Positions 32,415 to 41,518 are shown, numbered from the stretch's first letter. The stretch: DNA of 64,000 bases from JBDTDV01 sp039922875 (GCA_039922875.1 JBDTDV010000023.1:40318-104317); one strand, 5' to 3'. The notes: generated by a model from the letters alone, not told the origin. A program made the numbers and translations.

Positions 32415-33368
32415 ATGAAACGCAGGACGCTGATCCCGGCGTTTGCGGCAGGACTCGCGCTGCTGCTGGCCGGCTGCGCGGGAGGCACCCCCTCGAACTC
32501 GGCTGCCGCCGGCAGCGGCGCCGGATCCGGCGGCGCTTCGAAGACCGCGATTGTCGCGTCCACCGATGTCTACGGCGACATCGCCTCCCGGATCGGGGGT
32601 GACAGGGTCACGATCACCTCGATCATCGATGACCCGAACAAGGATCCGCACGAATTCCAGGCCAGCGCACAGAATCAGCTCGCCCTGGCCAAGGCCAATA
32701 TTGTGATCGCCAACGGCGGCGGTTACGACGATTTCGTCCAGACGATGCTCTCCTCGGCCAAGGACTCGCGGGCATCCACCGCGAAGCTGACCGTGCTGAA
32801 CGCAACCGAGATCTCCGGCCACGACCAGAAGTCAACCGACGGGGGCTTCAACGAACACGTCTGGTACGACTTTCCAAGCATGACCAAGCTCGCCGACGCG
32901 CTGGCGGCGGCCCTGTCCGAGGCGCAACCGGCCTCGGCCGAATTCTTCGCCAAGAATGCCACCGCGTTTGCGGCCGATCTCACCGAACTGGAATCGACCG
33001 AGGCCTCGTTGAGGACGGTGCACTCCGGCGAGGCAGTGGCGGTGACCGAGCCGGTGCCGCTGTACCTGTTGGAAGCGGTCGGTCTCGTCGACATAACTCC
33101 GAAAGCGTTCAGCGATGCCATCGAATCCGGCACCGACGCGGCGCCGCAAACGTTGCGTGAAACGATCTCGCTCTTCGACTCGCACGCTGTGGCGCTGCTG
33201 GTGTACAACGAGCAGTCCGGCGGACCGCAGACGGACGCGGTGCGAAAGGCCGCGATGGCCAACCATATCCCCGCTGTCCCGGTAACCGAGACCCTGCCCG
33301 CGCACCAGACCTACGTTTCCTGGATGAGGGCCAATCTGGATGCCATCGCCAAGGCGCTCGGGGAGTAA
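32415..33368 (+). CDS. znuA: Zinc ABC transporter substrate-binding lipoprotein
   Basis: A cluster A-I metal-binding lipoprotein of 317 residues. The lipobox LLAGC anchors it to the membrane, and the metal ligands appear in the usual order: DPHEFQAS, NEHVWYDFPS, a glutamate in the AVTEPVP region, and a late acidic residue. The His-rich loop of many ZnuA proteins is almost absent. Zinc rather than manganese is inferred from the Zur box in front and the Zur gene at the operon end. ATG at 32415 is chosen because the basic signal-peptide start MKRRTL follows; TTG at 32406 is possible. Confidence 0.9.
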   Translation: MKRRTLIPAFAAGLALLLAGCAGGTPSNSAAAGSGAGSGGASKTAIVASTDVYGDIASRIGGDRVTITSIIDDPNKDPHEFQASAQNQLALAKANIVIANGGGYDDFVQTMLSSAKDSRASTAKLTVLNATEISGHDQKSTDGGFNEHVWYDFPSMTKLADALAAALSEAQPASAEFFAKNATAFAADLTELESTEASLRTVHSGEAVAVTEPVPLYLLEAVGLVDITPKAFSDAIESGTDAAPQTLRETISLFDSHAVALLVYNEQSGGPQTDAVRKAAMANHIPAVPVTETLPAHQTYVSWMRANLDAIAKALGE

Positions 33369-33371
33369 CCG

Positions 33372-34205
33372 ATGACGACGTCGGAGCCGGTGCTGCGGCT
33401 GCGGAATGCGGGCCTGGGCTACGCGGGTCGCACGCTGTGGCATGACCTGAATTTCCAGGTACACGCCGGGGAGTTCATCGCCGTGCTCGGCTCGAACGGG
33501 TCAGGGAAGTCCAGTCTGTTGAAGTCGGTACTCGGGCAGACCCGGTTGACCAGCGGGTCGGTTGAGTTTCTCGGCGAGCCCGTGCACCGCGGGAATCGGC
33601 GGATCGGTTACATCCCGCAGCAGAAACTCGCTGACGAGGGTGCACCGTTGCGCGGGCGTGATGTGGTCGGGCTCGGGTTGAGCGGGCACCGCTGGGGGAT
33701 TCCGCTTCCCTCCGCCACCCGCACGGCCGAGATCGACGCGCTGCTGGCCGCTGTAGGTGCCACCGAGTTCGCCACCGCCCCGATCGCCACCCTGTCCGGT
33801 GGCGAACAACAGCGCCTTCGGGTGGGGCAGGCTCTCGCCGGGGATCCACGGCTACTGTTGTGCGACGAACCGCTGTTGTCACTGGATCTCGCCCAGCAGC
33901 GTGCGGTGAGTGAACTCATCGATCACCATCGCCGCACCAGGGACTTCGGGGTGCTGTTTGTCACCCACGACATCAATCCCGTGCTCGATATGGTCGATCG
34001 TGTGCTGTACCTGGCCGGCGGGGCGTTCCGGATCGGCACGCCAGACGAGGTGCTGCGCTCCGAGGTGCTCAGCGGGTTGTACGGGGTGCCGGTCGACGTG
34101 ATCAAGACTCGCGGGCGCGTCGTTGTGGTCGGCCCCACCGGCAGCACCGGGCTGTTCCCGGACGGCGCGCACGCCCATCCAGACGAACCCGGTGGGTCAC
34201 TATGA
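33372..34205 (+). CDS. znuC: Zinc ABC transporter ATP-binding protein
   Basis: A 277-residue ABC ATPase. Walker A GSNGSGKSS lies near residue 40, the signature LSGGEQQRL near 145, and Walker B LLLCDEPLLSLD just after, followed by the switch histidine in VTHDINP. It starts three bases after znuA stops and overlaps the permease gene by four bases. Confidence 0.93.
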   Translation: MTTSEPVLRLRNAGLGYAGRTLWHDLNFQVHAGEFIAVLGSNGSGKSSLLKSVLGQTRLTSGSVEFLGEPVHRGNRRIGYIPQQKLADEGAPLRGRDVVGLGLSGHRWGIPLPSATRTAEIDALLAAVGATEFATAPIATLSGGEQQRLRVGQALAGDPRLLLCDEPLLSLDLAQQRAVSELIDHHRRTRDFGVLFVTHDINPVLDMVDRVLYLAGGAFRIGTPDEVLRSEVLSGLYGVPVDVIKTRGRVVVVGPTGSTGLFPDGAHAHPDEPGGSL

Positions 34206-35170
34206 GCTGGTCAATGCAAGACACCGACTTGTGGTCGCAGATCTTCAACTTCGACAACTACGGACAGTTGCTGGTTCTGCTGCAGAACTCGATCATCGCC
34301 GGCGCGATCCTCGGCGTCGTCGGCGGAATGATCGGCGTTTTCGTGATGAGCCGGGATCTGGCCTTCGCGGTCCACGGCATCAGCGAGCTCTCCTTCGCGG
34401 GTGCATCGGCTGGACTGCTACTGGGCATTGGCGTCGTGCAAGGCTCCCTGGTGGGATCGGTGCTCGCCGCCGTGCTTATCGGCGGGCTCGGGGCGAAGGC
34501 GCGCGATCGCAACTCGATCACCGCCGTGCTGATGCCATTCGGACTCGGACTCGGCATCCTCTGCCTCGCCCTGTATCCCGGCCGCTCTTCGAACAAGTTC
34601 GGCCTGCTGACCGGGCAGATCGTCGCGGTGGACAACCCGCAATTGGGCGCGCTCGTGACGATCGCTATCATCGTGGTGATCGGGCTTCTGGTGGTCTGGC
34701 GACCGCTGATGTTCGCCAGCGTCGACGCCGATGTCGCGGCCGCCCGAGGCGTGCCGGTACGCTTCCTGTCGATCTTCTTCATGCTCCTGCTCGGCCTGGC
34801 AGTGGCCGTCTCGGTGCAGATCGTCGGCGCTCTGCTGGTGTTGTCGATTCTGGTCACCCCGGCCGCTGCCGCTCTTCGGCTGTCCTCGTCCCCGTTCCTG
34901 GTGCCACTGCTCAGCGTCGGATTCGCCGTGGTCTCTATGGTCGGCGGAATCATGCTGGCTCTGGGTGGGACGGTGCCGATCAGCCCGTATGTGACGACCG
35001 TGTCCTTCCTGATTTATCTGGGCTGCCGGATCATCGCGGCGGTGCGCACCCGACGCGGGATTCCCCGAGATCACCGCAGGCGGCACGATTATTCTGAAAG
35101 CACCGGGCCTGAAAGCACCGGGACAGAAGCTGATGGGGTTGAGCAAAAGATGACGGCGGGTCGAGCGTGA
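34202..35170 (+). CDS. znuB: Zinc ABC transporter permease
   Basis: A 322-residue ABC-3-type permease with eight or nine membrane helices, including the family motif region HGISELSFAGASAGLLLG near residue 58. The cytoplasmic tail is polar and contains a short repeat (STGPESTGTE). ATGA overlaps with both znuC and zur show a tightly coupled operon. Confidence 0.93.
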   Translation: MSWSMQDTDLWSQIFNFDNYGQLLVLLQNSIIAGAILGVVGGMIGVFVMSRDLAFAVHGISELSFAGASAGLLLGIGVVQGSLVGSVLAAVLIGGLGAKARDRNSITAVLMPFGLGLGILCLALYPGRSSNKFGLLTGQIVAVDNPQLGALVTIAIIVVIGLLVVWRPLMFASVDADVAAARGVPVRFLSIFFMLLLGLAVAVSVQIVGALLVLSILVTPAAAALRLSSSPFLVPLLSVGFAVVSMVGGIMLALGGTVPISPYVTTVSFLIYLGCRIIAAVRTRRGIPRDHRRRHDYSESTGPESTGTEADGVEQKMTAGRA

Positions 35171-35565
35171 AGAAGAGGAACACCTGGCAACGCGAGGCGG
35201 TGCGGGAGGCGCTCGGTGCCAGCGACGGGTTCATCAGTGCCCAGCGGCTGCATTCGCATCTGCGCGGCGACGGTTCCTCCATCGGTCTGGCGACCGTGTA
35301 CCGCGCCCTGGCCGATCTTGCGGTAGAAGGCGAGGCGGATTCCCTGCAGTCGCTGGAGGGGGAGAGCCTGTACCGGGCGTGCACCACCGGCCATCACCAC
35401 CATTTGATCTGCCGCAAATGCGGCACGGCAGTCGAGATCGAGGCGGACGCCGTCGAAGCGTGGGCGAAGCAGGTCGCGGCCGAGAACGGCTTCACCCAGG
35501 CGGAGCACGTGGTCGATGTCTTCGGCTTCTGCGCTGACTGTACCGACCGGCAGACATCGACTTGA
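35167..35565 (+). CDS. zur: Zinc uptake regulator, Fur family
   Basis: A 132-residue repressor. The N-terminal winged helix (residues 1-80) is followed by the dimerisation domain with the sensing site HHHHLICRKCG and the structural second CxxC (FCADC), which together form the zinc sites of Zur/Fur proteins. Being last in the znu operon with a Zur box in front, it is probably autoregulated. GTG at 35167 overlaps the znuB stop. The aminotransferase remnant starts at its stop codon. Confidence 0.9.
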   Translation: MKKRNTWQREAVREALGASDGFISAQRLHSHLRGDGSSIGLATVYRALADLAVEGEADSLQSLEGESLYRACTTGHHHHLICRKCGTAVEIEADAVEAWAKQVAAENGFTQAEHVVDVFGFCADCTDRQTST

Positions 35566-36807
35566 CAGACGGCCGTGAGTTCCAGCGTGACTACGATGCC
35601 CTGCGCCGGCGTGGCCTCAACCTCGATCTGACTCGCGGGAAACCTTCTCCAGAGCAGCTGGACCTCTCAAACGCCCTGCTGGGCCTACCCGGTGACAGCT
35701 ATCGGGATGCAGCCGGTTCCGATTTGCGCAATTACGGTGGGGCGCTGGGGCTGCCCGAGTTGCGCGCGATGTTCTCGGACGTGCTGCGGGTGCCGGTCCC
35801 GCAGCTGCTGGCACTGGGCGCTCAGCTTTCTCTGCCCGGTGCCCGGCTACGATCGGCACTTCACCATCACTGAGCGCTTCGGGATCACCATGATCCCGGT
35901 CCCGCTGAACGACGATGGCCCGGATATCGAAGCCGTCGGCGAACTGCTCAGATCGGATGCTTCCATCAAGGGCATGTGGTGCGTCGCGGTCTACTCGAAT
36001 CCCACCGGAACCGTGTACAGCGAAGAGGTGGCCCGGACACTGGTGAGCCTACCGGCTGCGGCGGAGGACTTCCGGCTGTTCTGGGACAACGCCTACGCCG
36101 TACATCATTTGACCGATGAGGTACCCACCCCGATCGACATCGTGGCGCTCGCGGCGCAGACCGGTCACCCCAATCGGCCCCTGGTGTTCGCCTCGACCTC
36201 GAAGGTGACCTTTCCGGGGTCCGGCGTCGCGTTCTTCGGAGCCTCGGCCGAGAATGTCGCCTGGCTGCTGGACTGCATGGTCTCCCAAACCATCGGGCCA
36301 GACAAGATCAACCAACTGCGTCACGTGCTTCACGATGCGGCCGGAGTCACCGCGCACATGGCGAAGCAGCGTGCGGTGCTGGCCCCGAAGTTCGCCGCGG
36401 TCGCCTCGATTCTCGCCGATCGTCTCGGCCGATATGACGTCGGGAAATGGACCGATCCGAAAGGCGGTTACTTCGTGAGCCTGATGACCGGCTCCGGGTG
36501 CGCCGCACGGGCCATCGAGCTTGCCGGGGCGGCGGGCATCGCCATCACGCCGGCCGGGGCGCCGTATCCGTATCGGGTCGATCCGGCCGATGCGAACATC
36601 CGCATCGCGCCGACGTTCCCATCCCTTGACGAGTTGAGCCTGGCCGTCGATGGCCTCTGCACCTGCGTTCTGCTCGCGGAGGCGGAAAAACGGTTGGCGG
36701 CATCACCGGCGGTCCAGCGCACGCTCGGTCGTCTTGCCTCACGTCAAGATGTCCGGATGGTGAAGGTGCGTGCCTCACGTAATGTGTCCGCGAGTGGTGG
36801 TCGTTAG
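35562..36807 (+). pseudogene. Class I/II aminotransferase remnant, internally deleted, frameshifted and IS-interrupted
   Basis: The protein family is the roughly 430-residue PLP aminotransferase type that starts DYDALRRRGLNLDLTRGKPSPEQLDLS. Frame one runs from TTG 35562 to LLALG near 35818; then the reading frame shifts and continues as FLCPVPGYDRHFTITERFG to 36807. About 30 residues normally present between these segments are missing, so a deletion that also shifted the frame is likely. The PLP-lysine region (FASTSKVTFPGSG) remains. An insertion sequence begins at 36733; removing it restores an end ...TLGR-RFARHARGT-stop at 38133. The gene is therefore doubly damaged. It overlaps the zur stop. 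Confidence 0.85.
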
Positions 36808-38099
36808 GCGGCGGGTCGGGTTCCTTGGGTTCGGGCTGCGGCGAGTTCGATGAGTTGCTGTTGGATCGCTGTGATCCGGCGAGTGATCTTCGCCGGGTTG
36901 AGTCTCTCATTCTCGGCGGAGAGCTTTACCTTCGTTTTCTCGTCGAGGACGCCGGCGTCGAGGAGTCTGCGGTAAGGGGTTCTCGGGGTGTCGTAGACGC
37001 GTTTCTTCCGGCCGGCGGTGGTGTGGGTCCAGCCGGTGGCTTTCACGCAGGGCAGCAGGTGGTTCTTGCGTGCCATCACGAGTTGCCAGAGCTCGTTGAG
37101 TAACCGCATCTCGTGTTCGGTCTCGTAACGGTATCGGAAGGCGTGGCGGCGAACCCAGTCGCCGTTGCGTTGCTCGACGTGCGCGTTGTCGTTGTGCTTG
37201 TAGGGGCGGCCGCGGGTGATCTCGATTCCGTACTTGTCGCACCACGCGATCACGGACCAGTTCAGGAACTCGGAACCGTTATCGAAATCCATCGCGCTCA
37301 CTGCTGTCGGGCTGTGCTTGTGCACCCATTCCAGGCCCTTGTGCACGTTGACGAAGGCTTTGTTCTTGACCGTGCGCAGCATCGTCCACCCGGTCAGCGG
37401 GTCCGTCGCGGTCAGTGTCCAAAGGAACTCGCCCTTCAGCGAATGCCCGCAGTGCGCGACGGTGTCCAACTCCAGAAAGCCTGGCGTCGTGATCGGGTCG
37501 TCCATGCTGGTGCGCACCTGGATCGACGAGCGCAGAATATGGGACGGCCTCGTGCCCGAGAGAGCGACCGGATATGCGGCGTCTTTGTGTGGTTTCAGGT
37601 ACCGGTCGATTGTCGCCGCGCTCATCCCGAGCACCTCATCGAGCACCTTCTCGCTGACGCGATCGTGAACCTTGCCGAGTTCGTTGAACCTGACAAGGCG
37701 GCCCAGCTGGTCGGCCATGACCGCGGCCAAGTACTTCCCGGAGGGCTGTCCCGTGAGCCGCCAGACCTCCTGCAGCACGAGCAAGGCGTCATAGGAGTAC
37801 TTCCTCGGGCGCGGCTTGCGCTGCTGCTGACCGGCCGCGCCCTTCCTGCCGGTGGCCTGCCTGATCGCACGGCGGGCATGGTCCCTGGCCCACCCGGTCG
37901 TCTCGACCAACGCGTCGAGCAGGCGGCCCTTCTCGGCCTTGTCTGCCTTCAGGTACTGACGTGCGTACTTCTTCGTGATCTCCCGGCGCGCAGCCATCGA
38001 CAACTCCCTGCTCATCCAGCCAGGAAACACCGCGCACGCACGCGGACATATTTACGTGAGGCACGCGCAACAGTTCCCGGACCTTTTAGATGAGTCAAG
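36733..38099. mobile_element. Insertion sequence with one DDE transposase gene
   Basis: A 1367-bp element inserted in the aminotransferase tail. The outer ends are related inverted repeats (CTTGCCTCACGTCAAGATG on the left, CTTGACTCATCTAAAAGG on the right in reverse). A second, better conserved pair lies about 35 bp inside each end (TGCCTCACGTAA...TGTCCGCG at 36771, and its inverted match starting at 38063). The flanks both read TCGT (36729-36732 and 38100-38103), a likely 4-bp target duplication. Precise ends are inferred from this match. IS family not resolved. Confidence 0.75.
36804..37997 (-). CDS. IS transposase with rve-type DDE integrase core
   Basis: A 397-residue transposase. The N-terminal half is basic and helical (HTH-type), and the core at about residues 170-320 has the three catalytic acids in the contexts FLELDTVAHCG, AMDFDNGSEF and NAHVEQRNGD, as in the integrase superfamily. 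It appears intact. The ATG at 37997 is chosen because GGGAG lies seven bases upstream; the frame could begin at 38030. It is the only gene of the insertion sequence and faces the zur operon. Confidence 0.88.
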   Translation of the reverse strand: MAARREITKKYARQYLKADKAEKGRLLDALVETTGWARDHARRAIRQATGRKGAAGQQQRKPRPRKYSYDALLVLQEVWRLTGQPSGKYLAAVMADQLGRLVRFNELGKVHDRVSEKVLDEVLGMSAATIDRYLKPHKDAAYPVALSGTRPSHILRSSIQVRTSMDDPITTPGFLELDTVAHCGHSLKGEFLWTLTATDPLTGWTMLRTVKNKAFVNVHKGLEWVHKHSPTAVSAMDFDNGSEFLNWSVIAWCDKYGIEITRGRPYKHNDNAHVEQRNGDWVRRHAFRYRYETEHEMRLLNELWQLVMARKNHLLPCVKATGWTHTTAGRKKRVYDTPRTPYRRLLDAGVLDEKTKVKLSAENERLNPAKITRRITAIQQQLIELAAARTQGTRPAA

Positions 38100-38230
38100 T
38101 CGTCGGTTTGCGCGGCATGCACGCGGCACGTAGGATAGTTCATTGGCTGGGCGGACTCCTCTGCCCAGATCGCAGGTAAAATCCACTTCTCTCATGAACC
38201 TGGATGAACCCTGCCGACAAGAGATCTTGG

Positions 38231-38249
38231 GCGAGGCATCGCGCCTCGC
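38231..38249 (+). promoter_or_regulatory. Leader hairpin upstream of rpmB
   Basis: A perfect seven-base stem (GCGAGGC with GCCTCGC) and five-base loop lies 20 bp before the rpmB start. It could modulate translation. No Zur-box-like inverted repeat was found in the 135 bp between the insertion sequence remnant end and rpmB. Confidence 0.3.
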
Positions 38250-38268
38250 GGTAATGATGGAGGAAATC

Positions 38269-38505
38269 ATGGCAGCAGTCTGCCAAGTGACCGGAGCTGT
38301 TCCCGGCTTCGGGCACGCTATATCGCACTCGCACCGGCGCACCAAGCGCCGCTTCGACCCGAATGTGCAGAAGAAGACGTATTACGTCCCCTCGCTGCGC
38401 CGTAACGTGACGCTGACCCTGTCGGCCAAGGGCATCAAGGTCATCGATGTCCGTGGAATCGAGTCCGTCGTCAAAGACATCCTTGCCCGCGGGGAGAAGA
38501 TCTAA
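38269..38505 (+). CDS. rpmB: 50S ribosomal protein L28, cysteine-free form
   Basis: A 78-residue L28. The family pattern ...SHSHRRTKRRFDPNVQ is clear. The zinc-binding CxxC pairs of the classical form are absent (MAAVCQVTG... has a single Cys), which makes it the zinc-independent type. ATG at 38269 follows a GGAGGAA site. It overlaps rpmG by one base and is followed by rpsN, all three in zinc-free forms, some 2.7 kb after zur. Confidence 0.95.
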   Translation: MAAVCQVTGAVPGFGHAISHSHRRTKRRFDPNVQKKTYYVPSLRRNVTLTLSAKGIKVIDVRGIESVVKDILARGEKI

Positions 38506-38672
38506 TGGCCAGGCAGCAAGACGTCCGTCCCATCATCAAACTTCGGTCAACCGCCGGCACCGGGTACACGTATGTGACCCGCAAGAACCGCCGAAACGAC
38601 CCTGATCGTCTCGTGCTGAAGAAGTACGATCCCGTAGTGCGCAAGCACGTTGACTTCCGCGAGGAGCGCTAA
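38505..38672 (+). CDS. rpmG: 50S ribosomal protein L33, cysteine-free form
   Basis: A 55-residue L33: KLRSTAGTGYTYVTRKNRRNDPDRLVLKKYDP. None of the four cysteines of the zinc-ribbon form is present. The ATG overlaps the rpmB stop (TAATG). Confidence 0.95.
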   Translation: MARQQDVRPIIKLRSTAGTGYTYVTRKNRRNDPDRLVLKKYDPVVRKHVDFREER

Positions 38673-38675
38673 CCC

Positions 38676-38981
38676 ATGGCCAAAAAGAGCAAGATTGCCC
38701 GCAACGAGCAGCGCAAGCTGATCGTCGATCGCTACGCAGCTAAGCGTCTGGAGCTGAAGAAGGCGCTCGTCGACCCGAACGGTACCGACGCGTCCCGTGA
38801 AGCCGCCCGCGTCGGCATCCAGAAGCTGCCGCGCAATGCTTCGCCGGTGCGAGTCCGCGGCCGCGACGCCGTCGACGGCCGCCCGCGTGGCCTCCTCTCG
38901 AAGTTCGGCATTTCCCGGGTGCGGTTCCGCGACATGGCGCACCGGGGCGAATTGCCCGGAATTACGAAGTCAAGCTGGTAG
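38676..38981 (+). CDS. rpsN: 30S ribosomal protein S14, long cysteine-free form
   Basis: A 101-residue S14. The short form (61 residues) binds zinc through four cysteines; this one is the long type without them, with the conserved end GLLSKFGISRVRFRDMAHRG. It starts four bases after rpmG. In other actinobacteria the cysteine-free L28, L33 and S14 set is induced under zinc limitation through Zur; here it might also be the only copy. Confidence 0.95.
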   Translation: MAKKSKIARNEQRKLIVDRYAAKRLELKKALVDPNGTDASREAARVGIQKLPRNASPVRVRGRDAVDGRPRGLLSKFGISRVRFRDMAHRGELPGITKSSW

Positions 38982-39084
38982 GTTACAGGCGGTCGAACTG
39001 ACCGACGAAGCGGCCCGCGTGGCCTCAACCGTTCCAAGTCAATAGCTGCCCACGGGCAACATATAGGTCCGAGGAGGACACTCA

Positions 39085-39372
39085 ATGGCTGAAAAGTCGC
39101 TTAACAAGACCGAGCTTGTCGCCGCAGTTGCTGCGGCATCCGGTCAGAGCCAGGCCGCAGTCGGTGGCGTGCTCGACGCATTCTTCACCACTGTGGCCGA
39201 GACGGTCGCCAAGGGTGGCAAGGTTACCATTCCGGGATGGCTGGCTGCCGAGCGCACCGAGACCGCTGCCCGCACCGGCCGCAACCCGCAGACCGGCGCC
39301 GAGCTGCAGATTCCTGCCGGCCACCGGGTCAAGCTGACCGCCGGAAGCAAGCTGAAGGCTTCGGTCAAATAG
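39085..39372 (+). CDS. hup: HU-family nucleoid protein
   Basis: A 95-residue DNA-bending protein: MAEKSLNKTELVAAVAAASGQS at the start and the DNA-grasping arm region GRNPQTGAELQIPAGHRVKLTAGSKLK. It lacks the long Lys/Ala tail seen in mycobacterial HupB. GAGGAGG precedes the ATG. Followed at once by a strong terminator. Confidence 0.95.
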   Translation: MAEKSLNKTELVAAVAAASGQSQAAVGGVLDAFFTTVAETVAKGGKVTIPGWLAAERTETAARTGRNPQTGAELQIPAGHRVKLTAGSKLKASVK

Positions 39373-39387
39373 CCACAAGCATTCTGC

Positions 39388-39420
39388 AGGGGATGCCGAC
39401 TTCGGTCGGCATCCCCTTTT
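39388..39420 (+). terminator. Rho-independent terminator after hup
   Basis: A perfect 13-bp stem (AGGGGATGCCGAC with its complement) with a TTCG tetraloop, followed by TTTT. The most canonical terminator in the window. Confidence 0.96.
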
Positions 39421-39521
39421 GCGTGCCTCAACAGGCAGGGCTGACACTCTGATAGCCAGAACAGGCTCGATTCCACTTATTGCGGCCTCGCTGCCTGTTT
39501 AACGCGCCGCCCACGTCCGCG

Positions 39522-39527
39522 TAGGCT
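39522..39527 (+). promoter_or_regulatory. -10 box of a probable leaderless copD-ctaG transcript
   Basis: TAGGCT ends exactly six bases before the GTG at 39534 and no ribosome-binding site is visible. Confidence 0.5.
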
Positions 39528-39533
39528 TAGGCG

Positions 39534-41510
39534 GTGACCAGACTGCTCCGCGTGTCGGGACCGGCCGCGCTCGTTGGAGCGGCATTCCTTGCACTTCTCG
39601 CTTCGCTGGCGATCGGCGGGGCCGCGAACGCGCCGCTGTTGGCCGACCCGGGCGCTGTGGTCCGGTTCGGCCTGCCGATGGCCAAGCTCCTGGTCAACCT
39701 CAGCGCCGCCGGACTGATCGGCTCGCTGATCCTCACCTGCTTCGCACTGAGTAGCAGCGAGCCCGAGTTCGGCAAGGCGCTCGATTTCGCCGCGGCTGCA
39801 GCCGCCATGATGACGGTTACCAGCGCGATCACCGGGTTCTTCACCTACTTGAGCGTCTCGGGCATCCCGCTCGGCTTCGACGAGCAGTTCAGCGCCGGGA
39901 TCAGCACCTTCCTGACCAGCATCGCGCTCGGCCAGGCCTGGCTGGCCACTACCCTGATCGCTGCGGTACTTACGATTCTCTGCTTCGCGGTGCGCAACCG
40001 CACCGCATTGGTCTTCGTCACTGCGCTTGCCCTGCTCGCCCTGCTGCCGATGGCCCAGCAGGGGCACGCCGCCGGTACAGCCGGCCACGATGCGGCGGTC
40101 ACCTCTCTCGGACTGCACCTGGTCGGTGCCGCGGTTTGGATCGGTGGACTGCTCACCGTGGTGATCATCCGCCGCACTCTGGATGACGGCCGCATCGTCC
40201 CGGTGATCGAACGGTATTCGACGCTGGCGATCATCTGCTTCGTCGTCGTGGCGGCATCCGGCTATATCAACGCGGAGCTGCGGGTCGGCACACTGGAGAA
40301 GCTGCTGACCCCGTACGGAATCCTGGTGCTGTTCAAGGTCGCGGCGCTGGTCGCGCTTGGCGTATTCGGCGCCGGACAGCGCCGCTTCCTGATCGCACGG
40401 CTGCGGCGTGGTGGCAGCCGCGGCACCTTCTGGTGGCTGGTCAGCGCCGAGCTGGTGTTCATGGGCATCGCCTCCGGCGTCGCGGCGGCGCTGGCCCGGA
40501 CCGCGACGCCAGTCGAGCAGACCATCGGGTCGGCGCCAACCCCCGCGGAGATCCTCACCGGCGAGCCGTTGCCGCCTCCGCTGACCATGACCAGCTACTT
40601 CACCGGCTGGAACTTCGACCTGATCTGGATTCTCGCCTGCGCGTTTGGCGCATTCTTCTACCTGGCCGGGGTTTGGCGGCTGCATCGTCGTGGCGACCAC
40701 TGGCCGCTGCACCGCACCATTCTCTGGATCACCGGGCTGGTGCTGTTGTTCTACATCACCAACGGCGGTGTGAACGTTTATGAGAAGTACCTGTTCAGTT
40801 CCCATATGCTCGCGCACATGGCGCTGACCATGATGGTGCCGCTGCTGCTGGTTCCCGGCGCCCCGATCACCCTGGCGATGCGGGCGATCACCAAGCGGAC
40901 CGACGGGTCGCGGGGGGCCAGAGAATGGATCATGCTCGCGGTTCACTCCCGCATCGCCGGCATCCTGACCACTCCGGTGGTGGCCGCAGTGCTTTTCGCG
41001 GGGTCCCTGTGGGTCTTCTACTACAGTCCGTTGCTGGGCTGGGCGACCACCGACCACATCGGCCACGAATGGATGATCACCCATTTCATCGTGACCGGGT
41101 ACCTCTTCGTTCAATCGCTGATCGGCATCGACCCGGTCAAGCACCGACTGTCCTACCCGTTCCGATTGCTCTTGCTGCTGGCGACGATGGGCTTTCACGC
41201 CTTCTTCGGGCTCTCGTTGATGTTGACCCACAACCTGCTGCTGGCCAATTGGTTCGGCGCGATGGGCCGGACCTGGGGGGACAGCCCACTTGTCGACCAA
41301 CAGGCCGGCGGTGGAATCGCCTGGAGCGTCGGGGAGATACCTACCGCGGCGCTGGCCATCATCGTCGCGATCATGTGGAGCCGTAGCGATGAAAAGGAGT
41401 CCAAGCGATTGGATCGCAACGCAGATCGCACCGATGATGCGGAGTTGAAGGCCTACAACGCGCGGCTGACTCGACTGGCCGAGCGTGAGAATCAGCACGC
41501 CAACCGCTGA
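39534..41510 (+). CDS. CopD-CtaG fusion membrane protein (copper / cytochrome oxidase assembly)
   Basis: A 658-residue membrane protein. The N-terminal part (about 1-310) has the helices of the CopD copper-resistance family (HLVGAAVWIGGLLTVVIIRR), and the C-terminal part (about 345-620) is a CtaG-type cytochrome c oxidase assembly factor (TGWNFDLIWILAC, SSHMLAHMALTMMVPLLL, GHEWMITHFIVTGYLF) with several helix histidines able to bind copper. The fusion is common in actinobacteria. It probably delivers copper to the terminal oxidase. The end converges with the next gene. Confidence 0.92.
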   Translation: MTRLLRVSGPAALVGAAFLALLASLAIGGAANAPLLADPGAVVRFGLPMAKLLVNLSAAGLIGSLILTCFALSSSEPEFGKALDFAAAAAAMMTVTSAITGFFTYLSVSGIPLGFDEQFSAGISTFLTSIALGQAWLATTLIAAVLTILCFAVRNRTALVFVTALALLALLPMAQQGHAAGTAGHDAAVTSLGLHLVGAAVWIGGLLTVVIIRRTLDDGRIVPVIERYSTLAIICFVVVAASGYINAELRVGTLEKLLTPYGILVLFKVAALVALGVFGAGQRRFLIARLRRGGSRGTFWWLVSAELVFMGIASGVAAALARTATPVEQTIGSAPTPAEILTGEPLPPPLTMTSYFTGWNFDLIWILACAFGAFFYLAGVWRLHRRGDHWPLHRTILWITGLVLLFYITNGGVNVYEKYLFSSHMLAHMALTMMVPLLLVPGAPITLAMRAITKRTDGSRGAREWIMLAVHSRIAGILTTPVVAAVLFAGSLWVFYYSPLLGWATTDHIGHEWMITHFIVTGYLFVQSLIGIDPVKHRLSYPFRLLLLLATMGFHAFFGLSLMLTHNLLLANWFGAMGRTWGDSPLVDQQAGGGIAWSVGEIPTAALAIIVAIMWSRSDEKESKRLDRNADRTDDAELKAYNARLTRLAERENQHANR

Positions 41511-41518
41511 GCGCGAGA

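Noticed and set aside
38100..38268. A Zur box in front of rpmB-rpmG-rpsN
   Set aside because: The stretch was read for TGATAATNATTATCA-like or GAAAATNATTTTC-like inverted repeats and none was seen; only a small hairpin is present.
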